Source: CAWEYO01 sp963813315 (lineage in GTDB: Bacteria > Pseudomonadota > Alphaproteobacteria > Rhizobiales > Rhizobiaceae). From it: a DNA stretch of 64,000 nucleotides. Each line of letters begins with the position of its first letter. The first letter of the stretch is position 1. Made by a program: the position numbers and the translations under genes. The notes beneath the pieces were generated by a model that was not told the DNA's origin, did not search any database, and saw only the letters and a list, made by a program, of their open reading frames with translations. This document shows, piece by piece, positions 51,838 to 61,974 of the stretch. The stretch is taken from NCBI GenBank assembly GCA_963813315.1, contig CAWEYO010000002.1:1-64000 (forward strand). Reading direction: 5' to 3'.

Positions 51838-53235
51838 TTATCGCTCACGCATTGCCTCGTCGCGCGCTTTTTTGATCGGCTTGAGCAGGTAGCTCAGGAT
51901 TGTCTTGCGCCCTGTCATGATCTCGACGGAGGCGATCATTCCCGGCATGATCGCGTAGGACTTGCCGTCCTTCTGAAGGGCGGAGCTTTCCGTTGAAACG
52001 CGCACCTGGTAGTAGGGCTCACCGGTATTCTGGTCGACCAAGCTGTCGGCCGTGACATTCGCCACTTTGCCGATGAGACCGCCAAAGATCGAAAAATCAT
52101 ATGCCGTGACTTTTATCAGCGCCGTCTGGCCAGGCCGAATGAAAGCGACATCGCGTGGCGACACGCGGGCCTCGACGAGCAGCGTCTCGGAGGTCGGGAC
52201 TATCCCTGCCACCACGGCGCCCGGCTGGACGAAGGCACCCGACCGTGTTGAGTTCCAGCGTGTTGACGATCCCGTCGACGGGCGAGCGGATGTCGGTTCT
52301 CGCTACGCGGTCGGTCGCGCCGCGGATCGTTTCGTCCACGACCGAGAGTTCGGCAATCGCCTGTGTGAGCTCGTCAAGCGCCTCCTGCTGAAGCTGCAGA
52401 CCAAGTTCGTCAACCTGCAGCCTGCTTTCCGTAATCGAGGCGCTTCGATTCGCTTGATGGACTCGTCCGAGAGGTGGAGCTGGCCTCTCGATTTCGGTCT
52501 GTTCCCGGTCCACCCTGAGCTGCTCGGTCTTTGCCATCAGACCGCGCTTGACCATGGATTTCGACCAGCTTGGCTTCCTTTGGCTTGCCGCCAGATGTTC
52601 TCCGTCAGACGCTGCGTGTTTGCCAACGCCTCGTCGTGTTCCTTCTCGCGTTGATCCAGCCGTGAATTCAGCACCGACAGCTTGTTTTCGAAATTCTGAC
52701 GCCGGGCGACCAGCAATTTCTGCTCGTTTTCGCAGATTTCGGGCGCGGCACTCAGGATTTCTTCCGGGCAAACAAACGGCTCTGCGATGTTTCCGCCTTG
52801 CTCATGCTTGAGCCGCGCTATCCGGGTCTTCAGAGTGCGGGCTTTGGCCTGCTGCTCGCCAAGGCTGGACGTGCTCACAGTGTTGTCGAGACGGATGATC
52901 AAGTCGTTTTTCTTGACGATCTGGCCGATACTTGACCGCGATTTCCTGAACCACGCCGGCTTCGCTGGCTTGCACGATTTGGGTCTTGGACGCCGGGATG
53001 ACCTTGCCGTCTCCCCTCGCGATCTCATCCACTTCGGCAAATGCCGCCCAGACAATGAAGACGGCGAAAAGCGCACCTATGATGAACACGGATGGCCGAC
53101 GCAAAAAGCGGCGGACGATCTTCCTTGGCAATCATTGCTCGCAACCCAACCGAATATTCGGCCCTGGTTCGATATTTTCCGTTCAGGCGGTCGGTCTTCT
53201 GCAATGCCTTGTATAACCTGTTCCTTTGGCTCCAT
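51838..53235 (-). pseudogene. Type I secretion membrane-fusion protein (HlyD/LapC-like), multiple frameshifts
   Basis: Pieces in successive frames join to a HlyD-family adaptor: a membrane segment (VFIIGALFAVFIVWAAFAEV), the lipoyl-like half GDGKVIPASKTQIVQASEAG, a long coiled-coil hairpin (LDQREKEHDEALANTQRLT, ESRLQVDELGLQLQQEALDEL), RTDIRSPVDGIVN and the C-terminal barrel TLLVEARVSPRDVAFIRPGQ. I count at least four one-base shifts (near 53130, 52925, 52560 and 52240). The intended start is probably 53235 (MEPKEQVIQG), overlapping the ABC gene end. It bridges inner-membrane ABC protein and TolC. Confidence 0.72.
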
Positions 53236-55411
53236 CGGCAACTATCCTGCCTTGTTCGATCACAATAAGGCGATCGACGAGTTCCAGCATGCTGTAGCGA
53301 TGCGTGGAGACGATCAGCAGTCGTATTTTCGTCGAACGCCTAGCTTCAGCTGCTTGATCAATTGGCGTTCCGAGGCGAGGTCCATCGACCCCGACGGTTC
53401 GTCCAGAAACACGATCTTCGGCTTGGTCAGCAGCAGCCGGGCGATGGCCACTGCTTGTCTCTGCCCGCCAGACAGATTGGTGCCGCGCTCGCCGACATTC
53501 ATGTCGTAGCCGCGCGGATGCCTGGAGACGAATTCATCGACGCCCGCAGCCTTCGCGGCGTCGATGATTTCATCGTCGGTCGCGTCCGGCCGGGCCATCA
53601 GCAGGTTTTCCTTGACGGTGCCGGAAAACAGATCGCCGGCCTGCGCAACGATGCCAACCGCTGCGCGCACCTCCGACGGGTGGTATTGGCGAACGTCGAT
53701 GCCGTCGATGCAGGAATTCGCCTGATGTCGGCAGGAAAAGCCTGCCGATCAGGCGGCCAAGTGTCGTCTTGCCCGATCCGATGCGCCCGATTATCCCGAT
53801 CCGCTCGCCAGGTTTGACCGAGAAGTTCAGGCCTGTCAGAGCACTTCGTTTTCCGCTCCTGGGATAGGTAAAACCGACATCGCTGAAAGTCATGGCGCCA
53901 GCCCGAACCGGCCGGTTGACGAAACCGACCGTATCGGGCCGGTCTTCGGGCTGCGCCATGATCGAGTTCAGACACCTTTAGGGACAGCATGGCCTGGCGG
54001 AATCGTGCAAGCGTGATGGCGATCTGACCCGAAGGGGCGCACAGCCCTTCCGGCCAGCATGACGGTCGCAATGATCGCGCCGGTGGACACCTGCCCTTCC
54101 GAAAAGGCATAGGCCCCGGCAACGACGAGCGCGACCGTTACAAGCTGCTGGACGAATTGCGTGATGTTGGCGGCGGAGGCCGACAGCTGCTTGATCTTCT
54201 CGGAGTGTTGGCCGCGTTCTTCGAGTGCTCGCGCCATTTCCGGAGCAGATAGGGCTCTGCCCTGAAGCGACTTTGATCGTCTCGACCGTGGAGATGGATT
54301 CCACGAGCAAAGCCTGACGTTGCGAGGCCTCGTTCATCGACGCGGCGACAAGCTTGCCGATGCGCTGCTGGGCGACCAGGCCGACAATGACGGAACAGCG
54401 CAAGAAGGCGAACGCCGGGATCGATACGCAGCCAGCCGCCTATCGCAGTAGATGACAAGAAGGAAAGATGAACACGAAGAGCGGTATCGATGAGAACGCT
54501 GATCGTGTTCGAAGTGAAGAATTCCCTGACAAATTCATACTGGGTCACGCGGTTGGCGTATTCCCCGGTGGATGCCGGGGCGGGCAGAGAGCGAGGTGTT
54601 GAGAACCTTTTCGAAAAGCAGATAGGAAATCCGCAGGTCCGCCTTTCGTCCGGCATGAGTCGATCAGCGCGGCGCGCGCCGTCTTCAGAAGCAGATCGAA
54701 CAAGTATCGGCGATGGCGACACCGATCGCCAGCACCCAGAGCGTCGCGATCGCCTTGTTCGGCAGGATCCGGTCATAGACGTTCATGGTGAAGATCGGCG
54801 ACGCGATGGCGAGCAGATTGATGAAGATCGCAGCCAAGCGCCACGCGTGAATAGGATCGCCAGAAGGCTCCGAGTGTTCCGGTCAGCCAATGCTGGCGTT
54901 CGATCTTCTGCGCCGAGCCCGACATTCATTCCTCCGCGACGTTCGCGTAGGAGATCGAGAAGGACTACGCCCGCGTGATGTGGTCTCCGAAGCAAGCTCG
55001 GACCGCGTTATCGTGGTCGTCCGTCCGCCTGGGGCGCGGTCGACATAACCGCGAGCCGCCCGGTCGCTTTCGGACAACAGGGCGACGGGCGGGCCGTTCA
55101 CCGGAATAGGATAAGCCGGAAGATCGAAACGGCCGCGCCAGAAATCGCGATGATCGAACAGCGCTGACCTCCAGACCGATCCGCTCGGCCAGATGCCTGA
55201 ATTTCGTCGAGTCTCGATCTCGTTCGGGAATTGGAACGCCGGCAAACAGGACTGTTTCCGCGCTTGGCCTGCCCAGATACGCCGCGATCGCAGAAAAGCA
55301 TGACTTGAAGGCGCCGGCAGGCGTGCCGGATTTGGGTGATGCTGGTTCACGGTCTGACCGTGCCGATCCTTCGACGGGCCATAGTGTGGCGTATTTGAAG
55401 TGCCGGGTCAC
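53183..55411 (-). pseudogene. Type I secretion ABC permease/ATPase (LapB-like), multiple frameshifts
   Basis: Recognisable parts in order: N-terminal C39-like domain (KSCFSAIAAYLGRPSAETVL, FRHLAERIGLEVSAV) without a visible catalytic Cys, a scrambled membrane region, then the ATPase with FSDVGFTYPRSGK, Walker A GRIGSGKTT, signature LSGGQRQ, Walker B IVFLDEPSGSMD and the H-loop STHRYSMLELVDRL. At least five one-base shifts break it, including near 53350, 53715, 53960, 54250 and 55170. It starts with GTG at 55411 overlapping the TolC stop, and ends about 53183. This type exports RTX adhesins; no adhesin gene is in the window. Confidence 0.75.
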
Positions 55412-56862
55412 TTCTTCCTTACAGGCGCAAGGATATCGAAGGGCAGATCATTCGTCTGTTGCGATGGTGTTCGAGCATAGGTCTCGGTAGCCGGCTGTTT
55501 CCGGGCACTTGAACTCGGTCCGCGCATAGGCCTTCGACTGCTTGGCGGGCCGCGACATTCATCGTCTTCAGCAACTGCCCGGTGGCTGCCAGCAGCCGAT
55601 ACTCGGCGAAGAGGGAGGCATAGGCGGCCGTATCCGCCAGGCGTTGGTGTTGAAGCGCGTGTTCTGGGCATCGAGCACGTCAAGCAAGCGAGCGCTGACC
55701 GACCTTGAACTGCTCCCTGTAGGAGGCGACCAGGAGCTCGATCTGGCGGCCGGCTGCTCGCCTAAGCGTGGCGGCCAGTTCGGCCTGCCGGAAGCGCCGC
55801 TCCCATGAAATGCGGACCGCCTCTTCGATCTCGCGATAAACCTGATGCAGAACCAGCGCTGCTCGCTCGCGCGGCGGATCTGCTCCTGCTCGTTGGCCTT
55901 GTCTATGCCGCCGCGATAAAGATTCCAGCGGAGCACGACCCGGGCCTGCGAATTCGTCGGTCCGGCCCTCCACGCACATCGATGTCCTGGCCGGCACGCG
56001 CGACCCCTTCGGCGACGATCTCGGGGCCGAATTTCGCGCGAGCGGCATCGACCTGGGCGGCAGCCGCGTCGATGTCGCTGCTTGCCATGTGGACGCGGGG
56101 ATTGTTCCGTCTGGCCAGCCCGATCGCCTCATCAAGCGACCGCGGCAGCGCCTTCGCGACCGATCCCGGCTTCGACGTCCCGGTAAGCGGCATGCCGACC
56201 GTCTTGAAGAACCGGATCCGCGCCGCCTCCAGTTCCTCGGACGCCTCCTCCAGACGCGCGTCGGCCGCGTAGAGCCTTTCCTCGGTCTGCTGCTGATCGG
56301 CATCGGTGAGCGCGCCGCCCTCGATGCCCTCGCGGATATCGCCGAGGAAAGCCTGATGGAATCCGAGGTTTTTCTTCGCTTCCGAAACGATCAGCGCCTG
56401 CAGGATATACTCCAGATAGTCCTGCACCACGGTCAAGCCGATGAATTCGGAACGTTCAAGGACGCGAAACGACGCGCCATCGACCCGCGATGCCTGACGG
56501 TTCACTTCCGCCCGCCGCCCCCCATGATCATAGAGTTTCTGGGTGACGACCACGCGAGCTTCGGTGGGATAAAGCGTATCGTCCTCAATGGACAGGGCAC
56601 GCCGCCCCGGACTGTCGAGCTGCCCCACGCCGACCCCGGCTTCGACGTCAACGCTCGGCAGATAAAGACCCTTTGCCTGGCGAAGCTCGAATTCGATCGC
56701 TTCACGGTTTTCAATGGCCTGGCCGATTTCCGGATTCGATTCGACCGCAACCGCGATCGCCTCCTTCAGCGTAAGCGCCTCGGCGCTACCGCAAAACAGC
56801 ACCGTTGCGGCCATGAGCGACGCGGCGTGCTTTCCTATCGTTGCAACTAGCGATTTCGTCAT
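55408..56862 (-). pseudogene. TolC-family outer membrane protein, multiple frameshifts
   Basis: The intact N-terminal two thirds (56862 to about 55945) has a signal peptide (FCGSAEA), LKEAIAVAVESNPEIGQAIENRE, YLPSVDVEAGVGVGQ and ARVVVTQKLYDHGGRR, the classic TolC/LapE layout. Frame changes near 55940, 55860, 55690 and 55600 interrupt the second repeat, where LRWNLYRGGIDKANEQEQI and LDVLDAQNTRFN can still be read. Joined length about 480 residues. First of a TolC-ABC-HlyD operon with overlapping starts and stops. Confidence 0.75.
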
Positions 56863-57405
56863 ATGCAACCCCACCCGTGCTTCCCTGCGTCTACAGTTGA
56901 TACGCCCCAAGGTAGCGAATATTCAAATCTGTGCAGATTCGAAAGTAAATAGCTGCCCATCATTCGCGAATTCGTTGCATTCCCGCAATTTGCTCGGAAA
57001 TGTAGCAAAAATGCTACACGCCCTCCATTAATGCCTTTCGATGCTGGCGACGCAAGCCGCAATTGAGCGGAACTCTTAGGATAAGACGTTCACGGTCTGA
57101 CGAACTCTGAGGCTGATATCTGGCTCGCTTTCGCGGCGCCGGTCCGGTCAAACACGCAGTCAAAGGTGCATCCCGATGAATGCCTGTCAGAATCCGACCG
57201 GACCCGGCGATTGCCTTCAGGAACGGCCCGCAAAGCGGCAGGGCGAACATGCTGCTGGTCTGATGAAGAATTGATGTGCCCATTTGCCATTGCCGAGTGA
57301 CCGCAAATGACGGATGGTTCATTCAAATGTCGTGCAATGAGGAAAGCTCAATTTCACACTGAGCGGTTAAGCAGCGACAATGTGAAGTGGAGTGGAGTCC
57401 CGCGC
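56863..57405. other. Intergenic region upstream of the secretion operon and GGDEF gene
   Basis: About 540 bp between two divergent genes. Apart from the short palindrome at 57001-57018 I see no gene. An ATG at 57307 is in frame with the GGDEF gene and could extend it by 33 residues, but lacks a ribosome site. Confidence 0.45.
57001..57018. promoter_or_regulatory. Perfect short palindrome, possible operator
   Basis: TGTAGCA and TGCTACA flank AAAA, about 140 bp upstream of the TolC-family start. The size and symmetry suit a dimeric regulator. No second copy was noticed in the window. Confidence 0.4.
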
Positions 57406-58263
57406 ATGACAATCAAGACAGCAAGAACCTCCTCGGGTTGGATGAGCGCGGTCCGATGGACCGTGTTCGGAACCCTCGGTTGTGCCGCCATCTCGCTAGC
57501 ATTCAACTACGCCCTGTTCCGAGGCTTTCCGAGCGACGTCTTTCGGCTGGTGATGATGAGTGCTGCTTTGCTGCCGGTGCTTGTCGCGGCACCGTTGTTT
57601 TTCTTCCTGGGCCTCAAGCTGCGCGAACGAGCCGCTTTCTCGCACAAGCTTAACGAAATGGCTTCGATTGACAGCCTTACATCATGCCTTAACCGGACAT
57701 CATTTTCCTCGCTGGCCGACGCGTTCCTCGCCAGCAATGGCGTTGCACCGGCGCCGCGTCACGGTGCGTTGCTGGTCGTCGACGCCGACCATCTGAAGGC
57801 AATCAATGACCGTTTCGGGCTTGACTGGGGTGACGAGGCGTTACGCGTCATTGGCGGCGTCATAAGGGCTTCGGTGCGAAGCGGGGATCTTGTCGGCAGG
57901 CTCGGCGGCGAGGAATTTGGGGTCTTCCTGCCGGGCGCGAGTGACGAAAGCGCCCACGATGTCGCGGAGCGCATTCGACTGGCGGTCTCGCAGGCCATGT
58001 TTGAACCCGGCGGAACGAAATTTACGCTCACTGTCAGCGTTGGCGGCGCTGTTTTCGAAGATCAGATCGAATTCAACGAACTGTTCCGCGCTGCCGACCT
58101 AAGGCTGCGGGAAGCCAAGACCGGCGGGCGGAACAGGATAGAAATCACCCATATTCCGGCTGGTCGGACGGATCCTCAAAACCAGGTCTTTGCATTAGCA
58201 CGGCTGCCTCGAATTCATGGCCGGACATCGCGGCCGGCCTACCCTCCCCCTTGTGGCCCTTGA
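57406..58263 (+). CDS. Membrane-anchored GGDEF diguanylate cyclase
   Basis: A 285-residue protein with two membrane helices (WTVFGTLGCAAISLAFNYAL and VMMSAALLPVLVAAPLFFFL) and a GGDEF domain with the active motif GGEEF and an inhibitory I-site RSGD exactly five residues before it. It makes c-di-GMP. The start at 57406 has GGAG 8 bases upstream. The last residues (PAYPPPCGP) and the stop come from an intergenic hairpin repeat. No EAL or LapD-type receptor domain is present. Confidence 0.88.
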   Translation: MTIKTARTSSGWMSAVRWTVFGTLGCAAISLAFNYALFRGFPSDVFRLVMMSAALLPVLVAAPLFFFLGLKLRERAAFSHKLNEMASIDSLTSCLNRTSFSSLADAFLASNGVAPAPRHGALLVVDADHLKAINDRFGLDWGDEALRVIGGVIRASVRSGDLVGRLGGEEFGVFLPGASDESAHDVAERIRLAVSQAMFEPGGTKFTLTVSVGGAVFEDQIEFNELFRAADLRLREAKTGGRNRIEITHIPAGRTDPQNQVFALARLPRIHGRTSRPAYPPPCGP

Positions 58264-58300
58264 GGGGGAGATGTCGGGCAGGACAGAGGGGGGCGCGAAG
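58240..58300. repeat. Palindromic repeat with CTCCCCC...GGGGGAG hairpin
   Basis: Contains CTCCCCC at 58244-58250 and GGGGGAG at 58264-58270, followed by ATGTCGGGCAGGACAGAGGG. Same family as 40880-40925. The GGDEF gene's stop codon lies in the loop. Confidence 0.65.
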
Positions 58301-58384
58301 GGATTCAGCATTCGCCGTTCTTCCGGCCATTCTCTGGGAGCGACAATCTTGAACGCCGTGCTCATTGCATGAAGAAATATGCTG

Positions 58385-58495
58385 CGGGGCATGCCCTACG
58401 TTGCCCCCTCTGTCTCCTACCGGACATCTCCTTCGCAAGGGGGAAGATCAGGCGGTCGCATGGGTTTCGCCAATCGCCACAGTTGCAGGAGTGTT
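58385..58495. repeat. Second palindromic repeat copy, partly degraded
   Basis: CCCCCTCTGTCTCCTACCGG is followed by AAGGGGGAAGATCAGGCGG and GGGTTTCGCCAATCGCCACA; the last piece is the reverse complement of text at 1436-1465. No gene is visible between 58264 and 58694. Confidence 0.6.
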
Positions 58496-58694
58496 GGAGA
58501 CGACGAAGCGAACAATCTGAGGGCCCTTGCGGGGAGGGTGAGCAGCGGCGAGACCACGGCCAATCTCATTTCGCAAGGCCCTGACGAATTTTCCGCTCTG
58601 GCTCTAACAGAGCATGACCCCGAAATGTGCGTATCCGCGCTCTAACTCTCTGATTTTCGTCCGAGGAAGTCATCGCGCGCTGGGGCTAGTGGCG

Positions 58695-59150
58695 CTATTT
58701 TGCGTCCGGGGGAATGACGCCTTTGCGCAAGGCAAAGCAGCCATAGAACCGACGCTCTCCGGTCTGGATCACGCAGTAGGCCCTTTTCGCTCGCTCGTAA
58801 AAGGCATAGCGCTCGACGGAGACCATCGGCCAGGACCTGCCTTCTGCGTCGTCAATGACCTCCTGGACCTCTTGCTGCACAGGTGGAACCTCTTGCGGCT
58901 TGCCGACGATCTCCATACGCCCGGCTGCGTCCTCGGCAAATGTGTCCAGCGGGTAGAGGGAAAGGATCGCGGCAGCCGCTTCCGCGGCGGTGACATTGTC
59001 GATCCGAAGGAGCCTGCCCAGGCGCGTCTGCCGCGCGATCGAATCGGAAGGGAAATTGGTGTCGGCGACGATCAGGTCGTCGCCATGCCCCATGGCTCTC
59101 AAGGCGTGCAGCACCTCGGCGTTCAGAAGCGGGCTGATCCCTTTCAACAT
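58695..59150 (-). CDS. FucU/RbsD-family sugar mutarotase
   Basis: A 151-residue protein: MLKGISPLLNAEVLHALRAM at the start, GHGDDLIVADTNFPS with the active-site His/Asp, and C-terminal RAYCVIQTGERRFYGCFALRKG. This is the fucose mutarotase/ribose pyranase fold. The full match to FucU suggests fucose-type anomer conversion; no sugar transporter is adjacent. Start at 59150 with AGGAAAG upstream; an ATG 6 codons earlier is less likely. Confidence 0.9.
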   Translation of the reverse strand: MLKGISPLLNAEVLHALRAMGHGDDLIVADTNFPSDSIARQTRLGRLLRIDNVTAAEAAAAILSLYPLDTFAEDAAGRMEIVGKPQEVPPVQQEVQEVIDDAEGRSWPMVSVERYAFYERAKRAYCVIQTGERRFYGCFALRKGVIPPDAK

Positions 59151-59274
59151 GTCTTTCCTACCTCCCAATACTAAATGCCCGCGCGGCAGGCCTCAATTCC
59201 GTGCCCGCGGGAGTGAAGAATTCTACGCACAAAAACAAGGCTGGCGCCGGGATCTTTCTCTTGCCCGACGAAAA

Positions 59275-59296
59275 AAGGCGGGGAATCCCCCGCCTT
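59275..59296 (-). terminator. Rho-independent terminator downstream of the cold-shock gene
   Basis: Stem AAGGCGGGG/CCCCGCCTT with loop AATC; on the minus strand it is followed by a T-run (the A-run at 59271-59276). It lies about 165 bp past the cold-shock stop, leaving a long 3' untranslated region, and ahead of the FucU-type gene. Confidence 0.8.
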
Positions 59297-59462
59297 CCAC
59301 TGCTTGGTAGCCTGACTGAACATGTTCACCCCCGAAGCCTGCAGCTATCTGCTGCTTCGACGCCCGGGGTCATCGTCATGCATTCGCGCGCTCTTTGGCG
59401 CGGCCGCCAGTACATCCGTGACTTGCCGCGCGCTTCCGGGCTGACCGGGGCGCGCGAAGAAA

Positions 59463-59675
59463 TCAGGCTGCCTTGCTAAGAGACCCAGCGGACGACTTGC
59501 CAGTGCGGCGGTCCTTCTCGATCTCGAAATTGACCTGCTGGCCCTCAACGAGGGTCGTCATTCCGGCGCGTTCGACCGCGGAGATATGGACGAAAACATC
59601 TGTTCCGCCGTCGACTGGCTGGATGAAACCGAAGCCCTTGGTGCTGTTGAACCACTTAACGGTGCCAGTTGCCAT
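59463..59675 (-). CDS. cspA: Cold-shock domain protein
   Basis: A 70-residue single cold-shock domain with RNA-binding motifs KGFGFI and VFVHI and the opening TGTVKWFNSTKG. It binds single-stranded RNA/DNA. The sequence upstream (about 440 bp without a gene) may include a long 5' untranslated leader, usual for csp genes. Confidence 0.94.
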   Translation of the reverse strand: MATGTVKWFNSTKGFGFIQPVDGGTDVFVHISAVERAGMTTLVEGQQVNFEIEKDRRTGKSSAGSLSKAA

Positions 59676-60112
59676 ATGCGTATTCCTTCTGTTTGCAACG
59701 TGGATGCATCCCGGCGGACGCCGGGGCGACTTGTATCGAGATTTTGGAGATAGACGTCAGCAAACGCGGAAAACTCGCGAGGCCTAGAGATCGATCGGCC
59801 GAAAATCAACTTTGCTCACATAGGCCAGATGGACGGCGATAACAAGGGACTTCGGAAAATTATATTCCGCGCCGCATCGAAGCAGCCGCGGGTCGCGGAC
59901 TGAAAAGGTACGACAAAGCCCGCTGGCCGTGGGGCGACGAGGCGAACTGGCCTGTTGATGACCGCGAAGAGACGGTAATTCAGCGACGGGGCTGCCGTCG
60001 ATTGAAGCCATCTGCCCCCTGCAAATGGCCTGCCCACGAAGCCCATTGCATTTTGAGGTGATAAGTGATAAATTTCGAAAATCGTCATTCGTCATGGAAT
60101 TGAGCCGATAGC
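59676..60112. other. Intergenic region between divergent cspA and TetR genes
   Basis: About 440 bp. No convincing gene on either strand. It likely holds the csp promoter and leader and the TetR promoter; I did not find a clear operator palindrome by eye. Confidence 0.45.
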
Positions 60113-60709
60113 ATGAACATCAGAGCACGCGCCACGTCGGACGAGACACGCTTTCGCATCATGGAAGTGGCCGAAGAGCATTTCCGCCGGGTAGGCTACG
60201 CGAAGACAGCGGTGGCCGACATCGCGGCAGCACTTGGCATGTCGCCGGCCAATGTCTACCGCTTTTTCCCCTCCAAGAGCGCGATCAAGGACGCGATCTG
60301 TTACAAGCTGCTCCAGCAGGAACACACGATGATCGAAGAGATCATCGCCTCGCCGGAGCCGGCAGCCGCTCGCCTCGAGCGCATAATCCTTGGCGTCAAC
60401 AGCTACAACAGATCCCAATTCGTGAAGGAGAAGCGCCTCCACGACATGGTCGAAGTGGCGATGGCCGAGAACTGGGATGCAGTGCAAGCCCATTGCGACA
60501 AGCTCAAGGGCTACTACGCGGCGGTGATCGCCGAAGGCATTGCCAGCGGTGAGTTTGCCCGGCTCGATCCCGTCACCACCGGCGAGACGGTTTTCCTGCT
60601 TTGCGCGGGTCTTTGCCACCCGACCCTGATCGCCCAGAACAACGACGAGAATGCCGAAGCAGACGCCCGCCATGCGGTGGCTCTGATCCTTCGCGCCCTT
60701 CGTCCCTGA
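60113..60709 (+). CDS. TetR-family regulator of the RND efflux genes
   Basis: A 198-residue TetR protein with an N-terminal helix-turn-helix (AVADIAAALGMSPANVYRFF, then PSKSAIKDAI) and a C-terminal ligand domain. It is 24 bp upstream of an RND adaptor gene on the same strand, so it probably represses this efflux operon; the ligand is unknown. Confidence 0.9.
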   Translation: MNIRARATSDETRFRIMEVAEEHFRRVGYAKTAVADIAAALGMSPANVYRFFPSKSAIKDAICYKLLQQEHTMIEEIIASPEPAAARLERIILGVNSYNRSQFVKEKRLHDMVEVAMAENWDAVQAHCDKLKGYYAAVIAEGIASGEFARLDPVTTGETVFLLCAGLCHPTLIAQNNDENAEADARHAVALILRALRP

Positions 60710-60733
60710 TCTCTATTTTTTGAGGATACGGTC

Positions 60734-61816
60734 ATGCGTTTGGCCCGTTTCATTTTTCCGTTCGCCACACTGGCATTGGCGGCCTGCACCGAAAGCAAGT
60801 CGGACGTGAAGGACGTATCTCCGGCGCGCCCGGTCCTCGCACAGCAGGTTCGCTATGAGCCGGCGGTCGAGGAGCGCCGTTTCGTCGCCACCGTGCGCCC
60901 GCGCATCGAAAGCGACCTCGGCTTCCGGGTCGCCGGCAAGGTGGCGCGCCGCCTGGTCGAGGTCGGCGAAACGGTGAAGGCGGGCCAGGTGCTGGCCACG
61001 CTCGATGAAGTCGATCTCGGGCTGCAACTCGATCAGGCGCAGGCGGAGCTTCGAGCCGCCGAAGGCAGCCAGGCGCAGGCACAAGCCGACCTGAAACGCG
61101 GCGAGACGCTGCGCAAAAAGGGCTGGTCGACCGATGCCGATCTGGAAAAGCAGCGCGCGACGGCCGACGAGGCCGACAGCCGCGTGCTTCGCGCCGAGCG
61201 CGCCGTGTCGCTGGCCGGAAATTCGCTCGCCTATGCGAGCTTGCGCGCCGATGCTGACGGCGTCGTCACGGCAGCTGCCGTGGAGCCGGGGCAGGTCGTC
61301 GCGGCAGGCCAGATGGCGATACGCGTGGCGCGGCTGGAGGAGAAGGAGGCGGTCGTCGCCGTTCCCGAAGCTCTGGTCGACCGTCTCAGCAAGGGCACGG
61401 CCACGATAAGTCTGTGGTCGCAACCGGACCGAATTTACGCCGCCCGGTTGCGCGAGCTTTCGCCGGGCGCCGACGCTGCCACCCGCACCTATCAGGCCCG
61501 CTTCACCATTCTTCAGGCCGGCGAGGAAGTACATTTCGGCATGACGGCTACGGTCACCCTCAGTGATGCGGCCTCGGGGCAGGTCGCTCGCCTGCCGCTC
61601 TCGGCCGTCATCGACGAGGGCAAGGGACCGGCGCTCTTCGTTGTCGACCGGAAGTCCGGTTCGCTTGCGCACAAGCCTGTCGAGGTCGTGGGCTATGAGG
61701 CACGCGATGTCCTGGTCAAAAGCGGCGTCGCAGACGGTGAATGGGTCGTCGCCCTGGGCACTCAGAAACTCGACACGGCTCAGAAAGTGCGAGTGGTCGA
61801 AAGTCTGCAGTTCTGA
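60734..61816 (+). CDS. RND efflux periplasmic adaptor lipoprotein
   Basis: A 360-residue membrane-fusion protein. Lipobox ALAAC near residue 17; LGFRVAGKVARRLVEVGETV and GQVLATLDEVDL form the lipoyl half, followed by a short coiled coil and barrel domains. It links the inner-membrane RND pump to an outer-membrane channel. No outer-membrane gene is adjacent in the window. Start at 60734 after TGAGGA. Confidence 0.9.
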   Translation: MRLARFIFPFATLALAACTESKSDVKDVSPARPVLAQQVRYEPAVEERRFVATVRPRIESDLGFRVAGKVARRLVEVGETVKAGQVLATLDEVDLGLQLDQAQAELRAAEGSQAQAQADLKRGETLRKKGWSTDADLEKQRATADEADSRVLRAERAVSLAGNSLAYASLRADADGVVTAAAVEPGQVVAAGQMAIRVARLEEKEAVVAVPEALVDRLSKGTATISLWSQPDRIYAARLRELSPGADAATRTYQARFTILQAGEEVHFGMTATVTLSDAASGQVARLPLSAVIDEGKGPALFVVDRKSGSLAHKPVEVVGYEARDVLVKSGVADGEWVVALGTQKLDTAQKVRVVESLQF

Positions 61817-61974
61817 CGTTGCGACGGAGGTGGCGAATCCGAAATTCGTATTGCCTTGGAGCGAGGCTGGATAGGAACTTCAAACCCACCACACGAGCAG
61901 GCCATTTCTCATTCTCACGACGAACAACCCGCGCGGAACAGGCGTTCGCCGCGCAATCTGTAGAGGACGCGACG

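Noticed and set aside
59784..60095. Minus-strand open frame between cspA and the TetR gene
   Set aside because: No recognisable pattern or ribosome site; the region more likely holds leader and promoter DNA.
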